Shown here piece by piece: positions 27,185 to 35,761 of a stretch of DNA of 64,000 nucleotides. The stretch covers positions 1,102,734-1,166,733 of the forward strand of contig CP092081.1 in the NCBI GenBank assembly GCA_022226935.1, given 5' to 3'. Origin of the DNA: Nitrospira sp. (lineage in GTDB: Bacteria > Nitrospirota > Nitrospiria > Nitrospirales > Nitrospiraceae). The notes under the pieces are model-generated. The model saw only the letters and a list, made by a program, of their open reading frames with translations. It ran no database searches and had not been told where the DNA came from. A program made the position numbers and the translations under genes. The first letter of the stretch is position 1. The number at the start of each line of letters is the position of its first letter.

Positions 27185-28367
27185 GGAGTCACCGGAACAC
27201 CGCGATCTGGTGATCCAGATGGCTCGACTGGGTGATCTGGTGCAAACGCTTCCCGCCATCGAGGCCTTACAGGAAGCCTCTCCTGAACGCAGGCTGGATG
27301 TCCTCTGTGCGGCACCGTTGACCGGAGTCCTTGCCGCAGTTCGTGACATCGGCCGTGTGATTCCCTGGGACGGGGCACAATGGCGAACCTGGGCCACTCG
27401 CTGGCAGGAGAATCCGGCGGCCACGCTGCAAGTCATGCGACACTACCTCGCGTCACTCGGTGACACGACGTATGAGCAGGTCTATCCCTTGAATCAGCAC
27501 GCACGAAGCCATCTGATGACGCAGCTATTCTTACGCCATTCCTCCCACGAACAGGAACAAGACCGCATTGAAGCGCGCATGCGCCCATGGGCACAGCATC
27601 TCCGGCAGGTTGCCAGAGAACGGGGAGCGAATCGCGTGCATCTCGCGGACGCCTGGTGCGGCATGTGCGGAGTTCGGCCGCGAGGGCAGGCGCCGTTCTG
27701 TGTGCCACCGGCCGTCGAACTCCCAGAAGACTTGGCCGGGATCGGCGAACATCATGGACGCTGGGTTGCGTTGGTCACCGGAGCAGGGGAGTCTGATCGT
27801 TGTGTCACTCCCGCCGTGTGGAGCCAATGGATTTGTGAATTCCTGGCACAGACACAGGATGGGCAGGTCGTGCTGATCGGTAGCGGCACGGAGCGCGAAG
27901 CCGCACAGGCAATCCTCGACTCACTTCCCACGCTGCTCCACGGTCGTATATGGGATGGGACTGGTCGCACGAACATATCCCAGTTGATGCGAGTGCTTCA
28001 TAAGTGCCACTGGGTCATCGGAGCTGATACGGGGCCGCTTCATCTCGGCACGCTGGTGGGTACTCGTGCCCTGGGCTGGTACTTTTCACGTGCCCGTCTG
28101 CACGAAACCGGGCCCTACGGCGAAGGGCATTGGGTCTATCAGCATGCCACGCAGGCACAGCCTCAACGCTGGCCGATCCTGGAGAGCATCGCCCTGATGT
28201 GCGGCGACCAGGGTCGTAGCGGGACTGATTGGACCCTTTGGAGGAGTCGAATGGATCGATGGGGAGCGTATTTTGATGACGGCTCCGGGAACGCAACTGT
28301 CGAGTCTTCGCGTGCAGAGATCTGGCGAGCTTGTGCACCGGCCCTTTGCGAAACGATGGCGGCATGA
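27174..28367 (+). CDS. GT9-family (heptosyltransferase-like) glycosyltransferase
   Basis: 397 residues. GT-B fold of the ADP-heptose transferase family: LVIQMARLGDLVQTLPAIEA at the N-terminus, VVLIGSGTEREAAQAIL and the nucleotide-sugar site VIGADTGPLHLGTLVGT. The ATG overlaps the end of the giant transferase by 11 bases, and its stop overlaps the next start, so these transferases are translationally coupled. Residues 155-185 hold a Cys-containing insert (DAWCGMCGVRPRG). Acceptor unknown; protein heptosylation has precedent in the TibC family. Confidence 0.85.
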   Translation: MPHEESPEHRDLVIQMARLGDLVQTLPAIEALQEASPERRLDVLCAAPLTGVLAAVRDIGRVIPWDGAQWRTWATRWQENPAATLQVMRHYLASLGDTTYEQVYPLNQHARSHLMTQLFLRHSSHEQEQDRIEARMRPWAQHLRQVARERGANRVHLADAWCGMCGVRPRGQAPFCVPPAVELPEDLAGIGEHHGRWVALVTGAGESDRCVTPAVWSQWICEFLAQTQDGQVVLIGSGTEREAAQAILDSLPTLLHGRIWDGTGRTNISQLMRVLHKCHWVIGADTGPLHLGTLVGTRALGWYFSRARLHETGPYGEGHWVYQHATQAQPQRWPILESIALMCGDQGRSGTDWTLWRSRMDRWGAYFDDGSGNATVESSRAEIWRACAPALCETMAA

Positions 28368-30181
28368 ATATCCTCCACGACAACCTCACCCGCTTGGCTT
28401 CACGTCACCAGGATCTCGCGGCAGCGGTCAAGTACGCAGTCGGCGGAACGCTCACGATTGAGCCGTCCCGAAGCGGCGTGCCTTCCGCGCGTCGATCCGG
28501 TCGGTGGATTCACAGTGCCTACGACCCGCTCCGTGAAGCTCAGACCTGGGCAGATACCCATGCAGCGTCCTGCCGTCCTGGCGAAATGGTTGTCGTGGCT
28601 GGGGTAGGGCTGCTCTATCATGTCGAAGCGCTTCGCAGAAAGTTGGCGCCCGATGTGTCTCTGGCTGTTCTGATTCCCAATCTCGACGAGTTTCACGATG
28701 CCCTGGCCGCTCGCTCTCTCGAAGCCTGGAGTGAGTCCATCCTCTGGCTGCCAGGAGCACCGGCTGAGATTGCCGAAACCTTGACCAAGATAGGCCGGCC
28801 GATACGCTGTCTATCCTATACGCCGGCGACGCTTGCGGATGCTGAATTCCATCGCGCCGTTGAAGACGCGTTACGACAGGGAATTGCACGCCAGACCGGT
28901 GGCCAATTGACAATTGCCCTCGTGGGACCGATTTACGGGGGCTCGCTCCCGATCACCGGCTACGTCAAACGCGCACTGGAAACACTTGGTCACAAAGTCC
29001 AGTGGATCGATCACAGCGTGCATGCGGCGAGCTATGAGGCCATGGGAAGCCTCAAGGACCAGCGCAACCGGCAAATGATGCAAGGCCGGATGGCGGAAGT
29101 CATGAGCCAATGGACGTTGGCCAGCCTTGCCGAATCGCCTCCTGATCTCGTGCTCTCGATGGCCCAGGCTCCCATGACGCTCCAGGTGTTGGAGCATCTG
29201 CGCAAAAAAAAGTTCCTGACGGCCATGTGGTTCGTTGAGAATTACCGGCATCTGACATACTGGCAACAGTTAGCGCCTGGATACGAGTTCTGGTTCGTCT
29301 TTCAACAGGGGGCCTGCCTCGACGCATTCCGCCAGGCCGGTGCGCGCCAGGTGAATTATCTTCCGATGGCCGCCGACCCGGACCTGCATTGTCCGATGTC
29401 TTTGTCGGAGGAAGACCGGCGCCGGTTTGGGTCCGATGTCTCGTTCGTGGGTGCAGGGTATGCCAACCGCAGGCGGCTCTTTCCTTCGCTACTCCATCAG
29501 CCTTGGTCGTTCAAACTGTGGGGTAATGAGTGGGATGGGGCAGAGGAACTGCGCTCTGTTCTCCAACTGGACGGGGCCCGGATCGATACCGCCACATGCA
29601 TGAAGGTCTTTAATGCGACGGCGATCAATTTGAATGTGCATTCCACCACAGGCGCAGGCCTGGACCCCCAAGCCGACTTCGTTAATCCACGCACCTTTGA
29701 ATTGGCTGCCTGCGGCGCGTTTCAACTGGTCGATCATCGTTCGCAGCTGCGCCAATTCTTCACTGAGCAGCAGATGGTATCGTTCCAGGACTTTGGTGAA
29801 GTTCCGGGATTGGTTCAGCAGTGGCTGAATGAGCCCGCGGCCCGCCAGGCCATGGCCAATGCGGCTCGGGCGCATGTCCTGAGTGAGCATACCTATGTGC
29901 ATCGGATGCGGGACTTGCTGGGGCACATCGGCTTGTCTCAGCCGGACCGCGTCGGATCCGTCCTCCGGGGGGAGCGCCAGCAGGAAGCATTAGTGAAGCG
30001 TTGCGCCGATGATCGTCCGCTGGAATCTTTGCTAAAAGACTGCCCGAGCGGGCAACGCATCGAACTGAAAGATGTAGCCGCTCGAATTCGAAGCAAAGGT
30101 CCGACCGCCACACTCAAACGCGAGGAATTGATGGTGCTGATGTTGGATGAATACCGGAGCGAGACACGCGACCTGTTATGA
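28364..30181 (+). CDS. CgeB-like glycosyltransferase (DUF3880 / GT-B)
   Basis: 605 residues from the ATG at 28364, overlapping the previous stop in ATGA; the GTG at 28331 is unlikely. After a ~190-residue N-terminal region comes a CgeB-type core: LVGPIYGGSLPITGYVKRAL, FLTAMWFVENYRHLTYWQQL, DVSFVGAGYANRRRLFPSLL, NVHSTTGAGLDPQADFVNPR, FELAACGAFQLVDHRSQL. CgeB-type enzymes glycosylate surface proteins such as spore crust proteins, and homologues are frequent in flagellar loci. Cytoplasmic. Ends in another ATGA overlap with the second GT9. Confidence 0.84.
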   Translation: MNILHDNLTRLASRHQDLAAAVKYAVGGTLTIEPSRSGVPSARRSGRWIHSAYDPLREAQTWADTHAASCRPGEMVVVAGVGLLYHVEALRRKLAPDVSLAVLIPNLDEFHDALAARSLEAWSESILWLPGAPAEIAETLTKIGRPIRCLSYTPATLADAEFHRAVEDALRQGIARQTGGQLTIALVGPIYGGSLPITGYVKRALETLGHKVQWIDHSVHAASYEAMGSLKDQRNRQMMQGRMAEVMSQWTLASLAESPPDLVLSMAQAPMTLQVLEHLRKKKFLTAMWFVENYRHLTYWQQLAPGYEFWFVFQQGACLDAFRQAGARQVNYLPMAADPDLHCPMSLSEEDRRRFGSDVSFVGAGYANRRRLFPSLLHQPWSFKLWGNEWDGAEELRSVLQLDGARIDTATCMKVFNATAINLNVHSTTGAGLDPQADFVNPRTFELAACGAFQLVDHRSQLRQFFTEQQMVSFQDFGEVPGLVQQWLNEPAARQAMANAARAHVLSEHTYVHRMRDLLGHIGLSQPDRVGSVLRGERQQEALVKRCADDRPLESLLKDCPSGQRIELKDVAARIRSKGPTATLKREELMVLMLDEYRSETRDLL

Positions 30182-31854
30182 ACAAGCGCGTCCTTCTGAT
30201 CAACATCACTCGGATGGGCGATCTCGTGCAAATGGGCACGCTGCTTCAGCGCCTCCAGCACGAGTGGCCCGGCGCGGAAGTCGATCTGGTCGTGGATCAA
30301 CGGTTTGCTCCGGTAGCGAAGCTTCTGCCGCACCTCCGGCACATTGTCGCATACGACTTTCATCGCCTCGTGGATGAGAGCCGCGCGCAGACCAAGGATG
30401 TGGTGACCCTCTACCAAGACATGACACGCTGGGCGGCACCCCTAGTTGAGGCTCGGTATGACCGGGTCATCAACCTGACCTTCAATCGGCGGAGCGGACT
30501 ACTGACCTCCTATGTCGGCGCGAAAGAAATTCGTGGTATCGCCGCCCCCAAAGACGGAGATGTGACCATTCACAATCCCTGGATGGCCTATCTGACCGAC
30601 GTGCATCATGAGCGTCGCTTCAACCATTTTAATCTCGTCGATATCTACGCCCTGGGCGGCAGCGGCAGCGGCCCGTTTGCGCCGCTCTCTCTGACCATTG
30701 CTCCTGATACGGCTGAATGGGCGCGCAGCTTTCTCGCCAGTCAGGGGAAGCAGGAACAATCTTGGATCGCCGTGCAGGTCGGGGCCAGCGATCCGATGAA
30801 AGCCTGGCGCCCTGAATTGTTCGGGCAGACCTTAGCAGCTCTTAGCCGGCAGGCACCGGTCGGCTACGTGTTTATCGGCACCGAAGAAGAACGGAAAGCG
30901 ATTCACCTGGCTCACACCACATACCGGCAGGCGGGGGGAACTGCTCCGCTCTGCGATGCGGTGGGAAAGACGTCGTTGCCGCAACTCGCCGCCGTGCTGT
31001 CGCAGTGTCGACTCTTGCTGACCAATGACACCGGCCCCATGCATCTTGCGGTGGGAGTCGGCACTCCGGTGATCGATCTGTCGGTCGGGCACGTCGATTT
31101 TCGGGAGACCGGACCGTATGGACCGGGCCATTGGATGGTGCAGCCTGATCTCGGGTGCGCGCCCTGCGGATTCGATCAAGTCTGTTTTCATCATGCCTGC
31201 AACGACCGGCTCGTGCCGGATCAGATCGCGGCCTTGTGCGTACACGTGCTGACAGGCGCAGCCTTTCCCGGAAAGATCACGGGAGCGAAAATCTATCGCT
31301 CGCGCGCCGATGAGGATGGCTTGGGGAGCACAGAACTTCAAGCCGGACGGGAGGATCCTCTGGTCGAGTGGTATGGCCGTTTTTGGCGCCGGTTCTGGTT
31401 CGAGGAATTCACCGGCCGTGCCAGCCAGGTTCCTTCTGATTTCGAACCCTCGCCCGATTGGGCGGACGCGCTGCGAGTGATGGAGCATCTGACCCCTCTC
31501 GCGAAGAAGCTGGTGTCGAACGCGGAAGAACTGGTCCGTCTCACCGCCAGACGGCCACTGCCGGTCAACGCACTGCAACAGATGCAACGGCAGGAAACCG
31601 CGGAACGGCAACAGATCGTCGCGCTCAGCATGCAATCTCCGGCGACTGCATCCCTGACCGTGGCGATGGTGCGAGATACGCACAATGATGATGGCAGCGA
31701 CCTGACCGGTCTCGCGCAATCCAGGCTTGCGACCTATCGACGGTGGCACAAGCGGCTACATGCGGTGGCAATCGCGTTTCGTGCATTCAACAGCGCGCAG
31801 GGACGCAGTCATCGTGGACAACCCCGACCTCTTCCCATGGCGCGTTCCGCATAG
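30178..31854 (+). CDS. GT9-family glycosyltransferase with C-terminal extension
   Basis: 558 residues. LLINITRMGDLVQMGTLLQR and LLTNDTGPMHLAVGVGTPVI identify a GT9/heptosyltransferase-like GT-B enzyme (residues 1-370), with a CAPCGFDQVCFHHAC cluster near 345 that could bind metal. The last ~190 residues are helical and unmatched to a known domain. ATGA overlap with the CgeB-like gene. Last gene of the carbohydrate island, 43 bases before the unknown gene that precedes fliC. Confidence 0.83.
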   Translation: MNKRVLLINITRMGDLVQMGTLLQRLQHEWPGAEVDLVVDQRFAPVAKLLPHLRHIVAYDFHRLVDESRAQTKDVVTLYQDMTRWAAPLVEARYDRVINLTFNRRSGLLTSYVGAKEIRGIAAPKDGDVTIHNPWMAYLTDVHHERRFNHFNLVDIYALGGSGSGPFAPLSLTIAPDTAEWARSFLASQGKQEQSWIAVQVGASDPMKAWRPELFGQTLAALSRQAPVGYVFIGTEEERKAIHLAHTTYRQAGGTAPLCDAVGKTSLPQLAAVLSQCRLLLTNDTGPMHLAVGVGTPVIDLSVGHVDFRETGPYGPGHWMVQPDLGCAPCGFDQVCFHHACNDRLVPDQIAALCVHVLTGAAFPGKITGAKIYRSRADEDGLGSTELQAGREDPLVEWYGRFWRRFWFEEFTGRASQVPSDFEPSPDWADALRVMEHLTPLAKKLVSNAEELVRLTARRPLPVNALQQMQRQETAERQQIVALSMQSPATASLTVAMVRDTHNDDGSDLTGLAQSRLATYRRWHKRLHAVAIAFRAFNSAQGRSHRGQPRPLPMARSA

Positions 31855-31897
31855 CGAAAAATGAAGACGGCGCGAATTCTTACACAGGAGTCTGAGC

Positions 31898-32440
31898 ATG
31901 GATATTACCCTTGACGGCGAACAGTTGCAGGTACCGGATAACACGTCGATGATGAACGCGCTTGCGGCGTTGAGCGACAGGGCACATGCCAAACATCGTA
32001 TCGTGACGTCGTTGACCATCGGAGGGCAGACGATCACTGATCGCGATCTTACCCCGCCGTTTCTCAATCAACAGGTCAGGAATGTGGGGACCATGCAGGC
32101 CATCTCCCAGTCGCTCCAGAGCATCATCATCGAGGCGAAGCAGGCCATCGAGCGATTTGCGGCAGAACTCCGAAACGACGGGCAGGTGTTGCTGGCGCCC
32201 TTGCGTTCCGGAACCGCCCAGGTGGGAACCATCGATGCCTGGCTCGGACGACTGGCGGACTACACCGAAATGTTGGAAGCCGGGCAGGCTCAGGGTGTCG
32301 AAGGGTTGTCGTCGGCTGCGTTACTGCCATGGATCCAGGAACTCTTGGGCGCACGAACCACGGCCGATGCGATCCGCGTCGCGGACCTTCTTGAATACGA
32401 ATTATTACCCCGGCTCGCCGATGCCCGGTTGGCTGCTTAG
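31898..32440 (+). CDS. Unknown protein between the glycan island and flagellin
   Basis: 180 residues, AGGAG (31886-31890) before the ATG. I do not recognise the family. The first ~65 residues look like small beta strands (MDITLDGEQLQVPDN, IVTSLTIGGQTITDRDL); the rest is helical with heptad-like spacing (AISQSLQSIIIEAKQAIERF) and a final LEYELLPRLADARL. No signal peptide, membrane segment or Cys. It follows the last transferase and precedes the fliC promoter, suggesting a role linking glycosylation to flagellin, perhaps as chaperone or adaptor; this is inference from position only. Confidence 0.8.
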   Translation: MDITLDGEQLQVPDNTSMMNALAALSDRAHAKHRIVTSLTIGGQTITDRDLTPPFLNQQVRNVGTMQAISQSLQSIIIEAKQAIERFAAELRNDGQVLLAPLRSGTAQVGTIDAWLGRLADYTEMLEAGQAQGVEGLSSAALLPWIQELLGARTTADAIRVADLLEYELLPRLADARLAA

Positions 32441-32517
32441 TGTTCATTGTTATTCGATAGGGCACACCGGCCGGTACTGCTCCTCATTGCAGGTGTTTTC
32501 TGCGCATCCTGAACCGC

Positions 32518-32545
32518 TTAAGTCTTCCTGACAGCCTACCGATAA
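32518..32545 (+). promoter_or_regulatory. Sigma-28-type promoter for flagellin
   Basis: TTAAGTCT (32518-32525), 12 bases, ACCGATAA (32538-32545). Predicted start near 32552, giving a leader of about 125 nt before fliC, long enough for post-transcriptional control. Confidence 0.8.
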
Positions 32546-32576
32546 GGGGCACAGCAACACGGTAAGAGGGCGCAAG

Positions 32577-32596
32577 GGGGATGTGGCCACATCTCC
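32577..32596 (+). other. Dyad (hairpin) in the fliC leader
   Basis: A 20-base inverted repeat, arms of 10 with a single G-T pair, centred between 32586 and 32587 (GGGGATGTGG / CCACATCTCC). It carries a GGA in its 5' arm, a feature of CsrA-bound hairpins. It could also be a DNA operator. Confidence 0.5.
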
Positions 32597-32622
32597 GGCA
32601 GGCCTGATTACCACCTCGTCGG

Positions 32623-32630
32623 CACGGACG
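32623..32630 (+). promoter_or_regulatory. Candidate CsrA site in the fliC leader
   Basis: CACGGACG matches the CsrA core CANGGANG. A second GGA-rich element is the ribosome site AGGAGGAAG (32662-32670). Two GGA sites, one over the Shine-Dalgarno, is the usual arrangement for CsrA repression of flagellin; csrA-fliW is in this window. Confidence 0.4.
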
Positions 32631-32676
32631 CTGGCGACTCCGAGAGTAGTGCGGAATCTTCAGGAGGAAGTACGTC

Positions 32677-33504
32677 ATGGCATTAGTAGTCAATACCAAC
32701 GTTGCGTCCCTGGCAGCTCAGCGAAACCTGTCGATCAACCAAGCTCAATTGGGGAAGTCCGTTGAGCGGTTGTCATCTGGATTGCGGATCACCCGCGCGG
32801 CGGACGACGCGGCAGGTTTGGGCGTGTCCGAAACCTTGCGCGCTCAGATTCGTAGTATCAATCAGGCCAATCGAAATGCGGGTGACGGTATCAGCTTGAC
32901 CCAGGTTGCCGACGGTGCGGCAGCGACGGTCGGCAGCTTGTTGTCTCGTATGCGGGAGTTGGCGACGCAGTCTGCCAGCGGAACCTTGGGCACGACCGAG
33001 CGTTCCTATCTGGACCAGGAATTCGTGGCGTTGCGTTCGGAAATCGATCGCATTGCGACGACGACGGAATATAACGGTCAACCGCTTCTCAGCGGAAGCA
33101 GCAACACGTTTGAAGTCTTCATCGGTTTCAAGAGTGGATCGGGCAATTCATTGAGTGTGGCCTTGGATGACCTCGACGTAGCGGCGGTCGGCTTGACCGG
33201 CGCCAGCGTGTCGACGGCGACAGCCGCGCAGTCGATGCTGTCAAAGATCGACAGCGCGATCAGCGCGGTCGCAACCGCCCGCGCGAATTACGGTTCGATC
33301 CAGAGCCGTTTTGAAGTCGCGATCCAGAATCTGACGGTCACGGCCGAGAACTTCACGGCGGCCGAATCGCGGATTCGAGATGCGGACATTGCCCAGGAGA
33401 CATCTGTGTTCACGAAGAACCAGATCCTCACCCAATCCGGTATCGCGATTTTGGCGCAAGCCAATTCGCTGCCACAGCAAGCGTTGGCGCTGCTGCGAGG
33501 ATAA
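32677..33504 (+). CDS. fliC: Flagellin FliC
   Basis: 275 residues, a short flagellin. The conserved N-terminal D0/D1 (MALVVNTNVASLAAQRNLSI, SVERLSSGLRITRAADDAAG) and C-terminal D1/D0 (FTAAESRIRDADIAQETSVF, ILAQANSLPQQALALLRG) are complete; the central region is only about 40 residues and Ser/Thr-rich (SGSSNTFEVFIGFKSGSGNS), offering candidate O-glycosylation sites. Exported by the flagellar type III system. Consensus AGGAGG lies 9 bases before the ATG. It is the only flagellin gene in the window and the likely target of the glycan island. Confidence 0.96.
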   Translation: MALVVNTNVASLAAQRNLSINQAQLGKSVERLSSGLRITRAADDAAGLGVSETLRAQIRSINQANRNAGDGISLTQVADGAAATVGSLLSRMRELATQSASGTLGTTERSYLDQEFVALRSEIDRIATTTEYNGQPLLSGSSNTFEVFIGFKSGSGNSLSVALDDLDVAAVGLTGASVSTATAAQSMLSKIDSAISAVATARANYGSIQSRFEVAIQNLTVTAENFTAAESRIRDADIAQETSVFTKNQILTQSGIAILAQANSLPQQALALLRG

Positions 33505-33517
33505 GGCATCACCCGGC

Positions 33518-33547
33518 GGGTAGCCCTCTTGTAAGGGAGGGCTACCC
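33518..33547 (+). terminator. Strong hairpin between fliC and flaG
   Basis: Perfect 11-bp stem GGGTAGCCCTC / GAGGGCTACCC with an 8-base loop (33529-33536), 14 bases after the fliC stop. No T-run follows, so it is more likely a partial attenuator or 3'-end stabiliser that sets fliC mRNA above flaG-fliD than a full terminator. Confidence 0.6.
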
Positions 33548-33571
33548 ACGGACTGAGCCTAGGAGGGTACC

Positions 33572-33931
33572 ATGGTCCACGATGTTTCCAATTATAAAGA
33601 CCTCCCCGCAGCCGCCATCCAAACGACGCAGACTGGGTCGCAGCATTCGACTGAAAAGAAGGTCGAGGCGAAGGCTCCCGAACCTGAGTCGTCTACGCCT
33701 GAGACGAAGGGGAAAGATCTGGAACAAGCTCTCACACGTGTGCGTGAGGTGTTCAAGAACGCAGACTCCAGATTGGAGTTTACGGTCGATCCGGATCTGG
33801 ACCGGGTGGTGGTCAAGGTGATGGATGGAGATTCCGGTACGATAATCCGCCAGATACCACAGCAGGAAGTCATCGACCTTGCGAAGAGGCTGGAAACGCC
33901 CACGGGGCTGCTCCTGCACCACAAGGTGTAA
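33572..33931 (+). CDS. flaG: FlaG family protein
   Basis: 119 residues. A charged, disordered N-terminal half is followed by the FlaG core (LTRVREVFKNADSRLEFTVD, VVVKVMDGDSGTIIRQIPQQ, EVIDLAKRLETPTGLLLHHK). FlaG influences filament length in several species. Preceded by AGGAGG and by the fliC-flaG hairpin; fliD follows 27 bases on. Probably transcribed by read-through from the fliC promoter. Confidence 0.9.
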   Translation: MVHDVSNYKDLPAAAIQTTQTGSQHSTEKKVEAKAPEPESSTPETKGKDLEQALTRVREVFKNADSRLEFTVDPDLDRVVVKVMDGDSGTIIRQIPQQEVIDLAKRLETPTGLLLHHKV

Positions 33932-33958
33932 CCTGCGCAACGGCATGAAAGGGATGTC

Positions 33959-35353
33959 ATGGCGATTAGTTTCGGCGGGTTAGGCAATGGTGTGGACTTT
34001 GGCCAAGTCGTGTCTGAGTTGGCCAAAGTCCAACGCCTGCCGATCGACGCGTTAAACGCGAAGAAGACAAACCTACAGACCAAACTGACCGACTACGGGA
34101 CCCTGGGCGACAAGCTGCTTGCCCTGCAGAGCGCCGCCAATGCCATCCGCCTCCCGACCAGCTTCGACCGCACGACCACGACCGTCAGCGATGACACCAA
34201 ATTAACCGCGCAAGCCGGCGCCGGCGCGGCCGCCGGCAGCTATACGGTGCAAGTCACTCAGTTGGCCAAAGCGCATCAAATTACCAACAGCACCGCCAAG
34301 GCGGTCGCAGCCACGACCACTCCGATCGTCTCCGGCGGCTCGGGTACCTTTACCTTCAAAGTCGGAACCGGCGCGAATCAAACCGTGACGCTCAACGACG
34401 GCGCCACCCTCGACGATCTTCGTTCCGCCATCAACGATCTGGGCGCCGGTGTGACCGCCTCCGTCATCAACACCGGTACGACCGCAAGCCCGGCTTATCG
34501 CCTGACCCTCACCGCCACCGCGACGGGCGCCGCCAATGCCGTGACGGTCGTCACGGACACCACGAGTTTAGACTTTACCAACACGAGCGGAACCGGCGGC
34601 AGCAGCACGCTCCAGGCAGGACAGAACGCCATTGTGGTAATCGGAGAGCCGGACCAGACGACGATTTCAATCGAACGTGAAAGCAATGTGATCAGCGACG
34701 CCATTCCGGATGTGACCCTCACGCTGAAATCCAAAACCGTCACCACTCCCACACCGGAACCGGTCACGGTCAATATCTCTACCGATCCCGACAGCGTCAA
34801 AACCAATATCAAGGCTCTCGCAACCGCCTATAACGATATTGTGAAATTCGTCAATGAGCGCACGACCTACGATATTTCGACGAAGACCGGCGGAATTTTC
34901 TTCAATGAGAGTACCGCGAAGGGCGTCCTGAGCCAGCTACGCACCGCGCTCTCCGGAGAGGTCGGCGGATTGTCCACATATAAAAGCTTGGGGGAAGTCG
35001 GGTTCAAAACGGAGCGCGATGGGACCGTCACGGTAGACGATGCCAAGTTGGACTCGGCATTGGCGAGTAACTACAGCGCCACGAAAGCCCTGTTTGTCAC
35101 ACAAACGACATCCAGCGGCATTGCGGACCGTGTGGTCAAGGCCGTCGATTTTCTCGACGCCATCGATACCGGGGCGTTTACGGTCAGGAAGACCGCGATC
35201 ACCAGCCAGATCAGCAAACTCACCGATGAAATCGGTCGCAAGGAAGATATCGCCTCGCAATATGAAGAACGGTTACGACTGCAATTCGCATCGCTCGATG
35301 CCTTATTGCAAAAGCTCAACAGCCAAACCAGCGCTCTCCAGGCGTTACAATAA
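33959..35353 (+). CDS. fliD: Flagellar filament cap protein FliD
   Basis: 464 residues. N-terminal FliD_N (FGGLGNGVDFGQVVSELAKV, PIDALNAKKTNLQTKLTDYG), a FLG_IN/D2-D3 middle part rich in Thr/Ala with LNDGATLDDLRSAINDLGAG, and C-terminal FliD_C (VKTNIKALATAYNDIVKFVN, EERLRLQFASLDALLQKLNS). It caps the filament tip and folds flagellin subunits. Followed 15 bases later by its export partner fliS. Confidence 0.95.
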   Translation: MAISFGGLGNGVDFGQVVSELAKVQRLPIDALNAKKTNLQTKLTDYGTLGDKLLALQSAANAIRLPTSFDRTTTTVSDDTKLTAQAGAGAAAGSYTVQVTQLAKAHQITNSTAKAVAATTTPIVSGGSGTFTFKVGTGANQTVTLNDGATLDDLRSAINDLGAGVTASVINTGTTASPAYRLTLTATATGAANAVTVVTDTTSLDFTNTSGTGGSSTLQAGQNAIVVIGEPDQTTISIERESNVISDAIPDVTLTLKSKTVTTPTPEPVTVNISTDPDSVKTNIKALATAYNDIVKFVNERTTYDISTKTGGIFFNESTAKGVLSQLRTALSGEVGGLSTYKSLGEVGFKTERDGTVTVDDAKLDSALASNYSATKALFVTQTTSSGIADRVVKAVDFLDAIDTGAFTVRKTAITSQISKLTDEIGRKEDIASQYEERLRLQFASLDALLQKLNSQTSALQALQ

Positions 35354-35368
35354 CCAGATAAGGTCATC

Positions 35369-35761
35369 ATGATAGCTACGGCAGCGAACGCCTATCAACA
35401 GACGCAAGTCATGACAGCCAGTCGGGTGCAACTGATCGTCCTGCTGTACGATTCCGCGATTCAATCGATGGAGCTCGCCCGGGAAGCCATTCTCACCAAC
35501 AACTACAAGGATAAGGCTCGATTTCTCGACCGCAGCATGGCCATCGTCGGGGAATTGTCCAGTGTGCTGGATTTCGAGCGAGGCGGAGAGATCGCCGTGT
35601 CCCTGCACCGGTTGTATGACTACATGGTTCAGCAGTGTATCCAAGCCAATCTCCGGCATAACGGAAAACATCTGGACGGACCGATTCGCTGCCTGACGAC
35701 CCTTCGGGAAGGGTGGCAGGTCGTGGCAAGGCAAGAAGCGGTGGCGCATGTCGGCAGCTAG
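35369..35761 (+). CDS. fliS: Flagellin export chaperone FliS
   Basis: 130 residues of typical FliS: AYQQTQVMTASRVQLIVLLY, DSAIQSMELAREAILTNNYK, FERGGEIAVSLHRLYDYMVQ. FliS binds the C-terminus of flagellin in the cytoplasm and prevents early polymerisation. The stop overlaps the next gene by 14 bases, so the two chaperones are coupled. Confidence 0.95.
   Translation: MIATAANAYQQTQVMTASRVQLIVLLYDSAIQSMELAREAILTNNYKDKARFLDRSMAIVGELSSVLDFERGGEIAVSLHRLYDYMVQQCIQANLRHNGKHLDGPIRCLTTLREGWQVVARQEAVAHVGS

Noticed and set aside
34201-34620. Ala/Thr-rich low-complexity stretch in fliD
   Set aside because: Normal for the exposed D2/D3 domains of FliD; not a repeat element.
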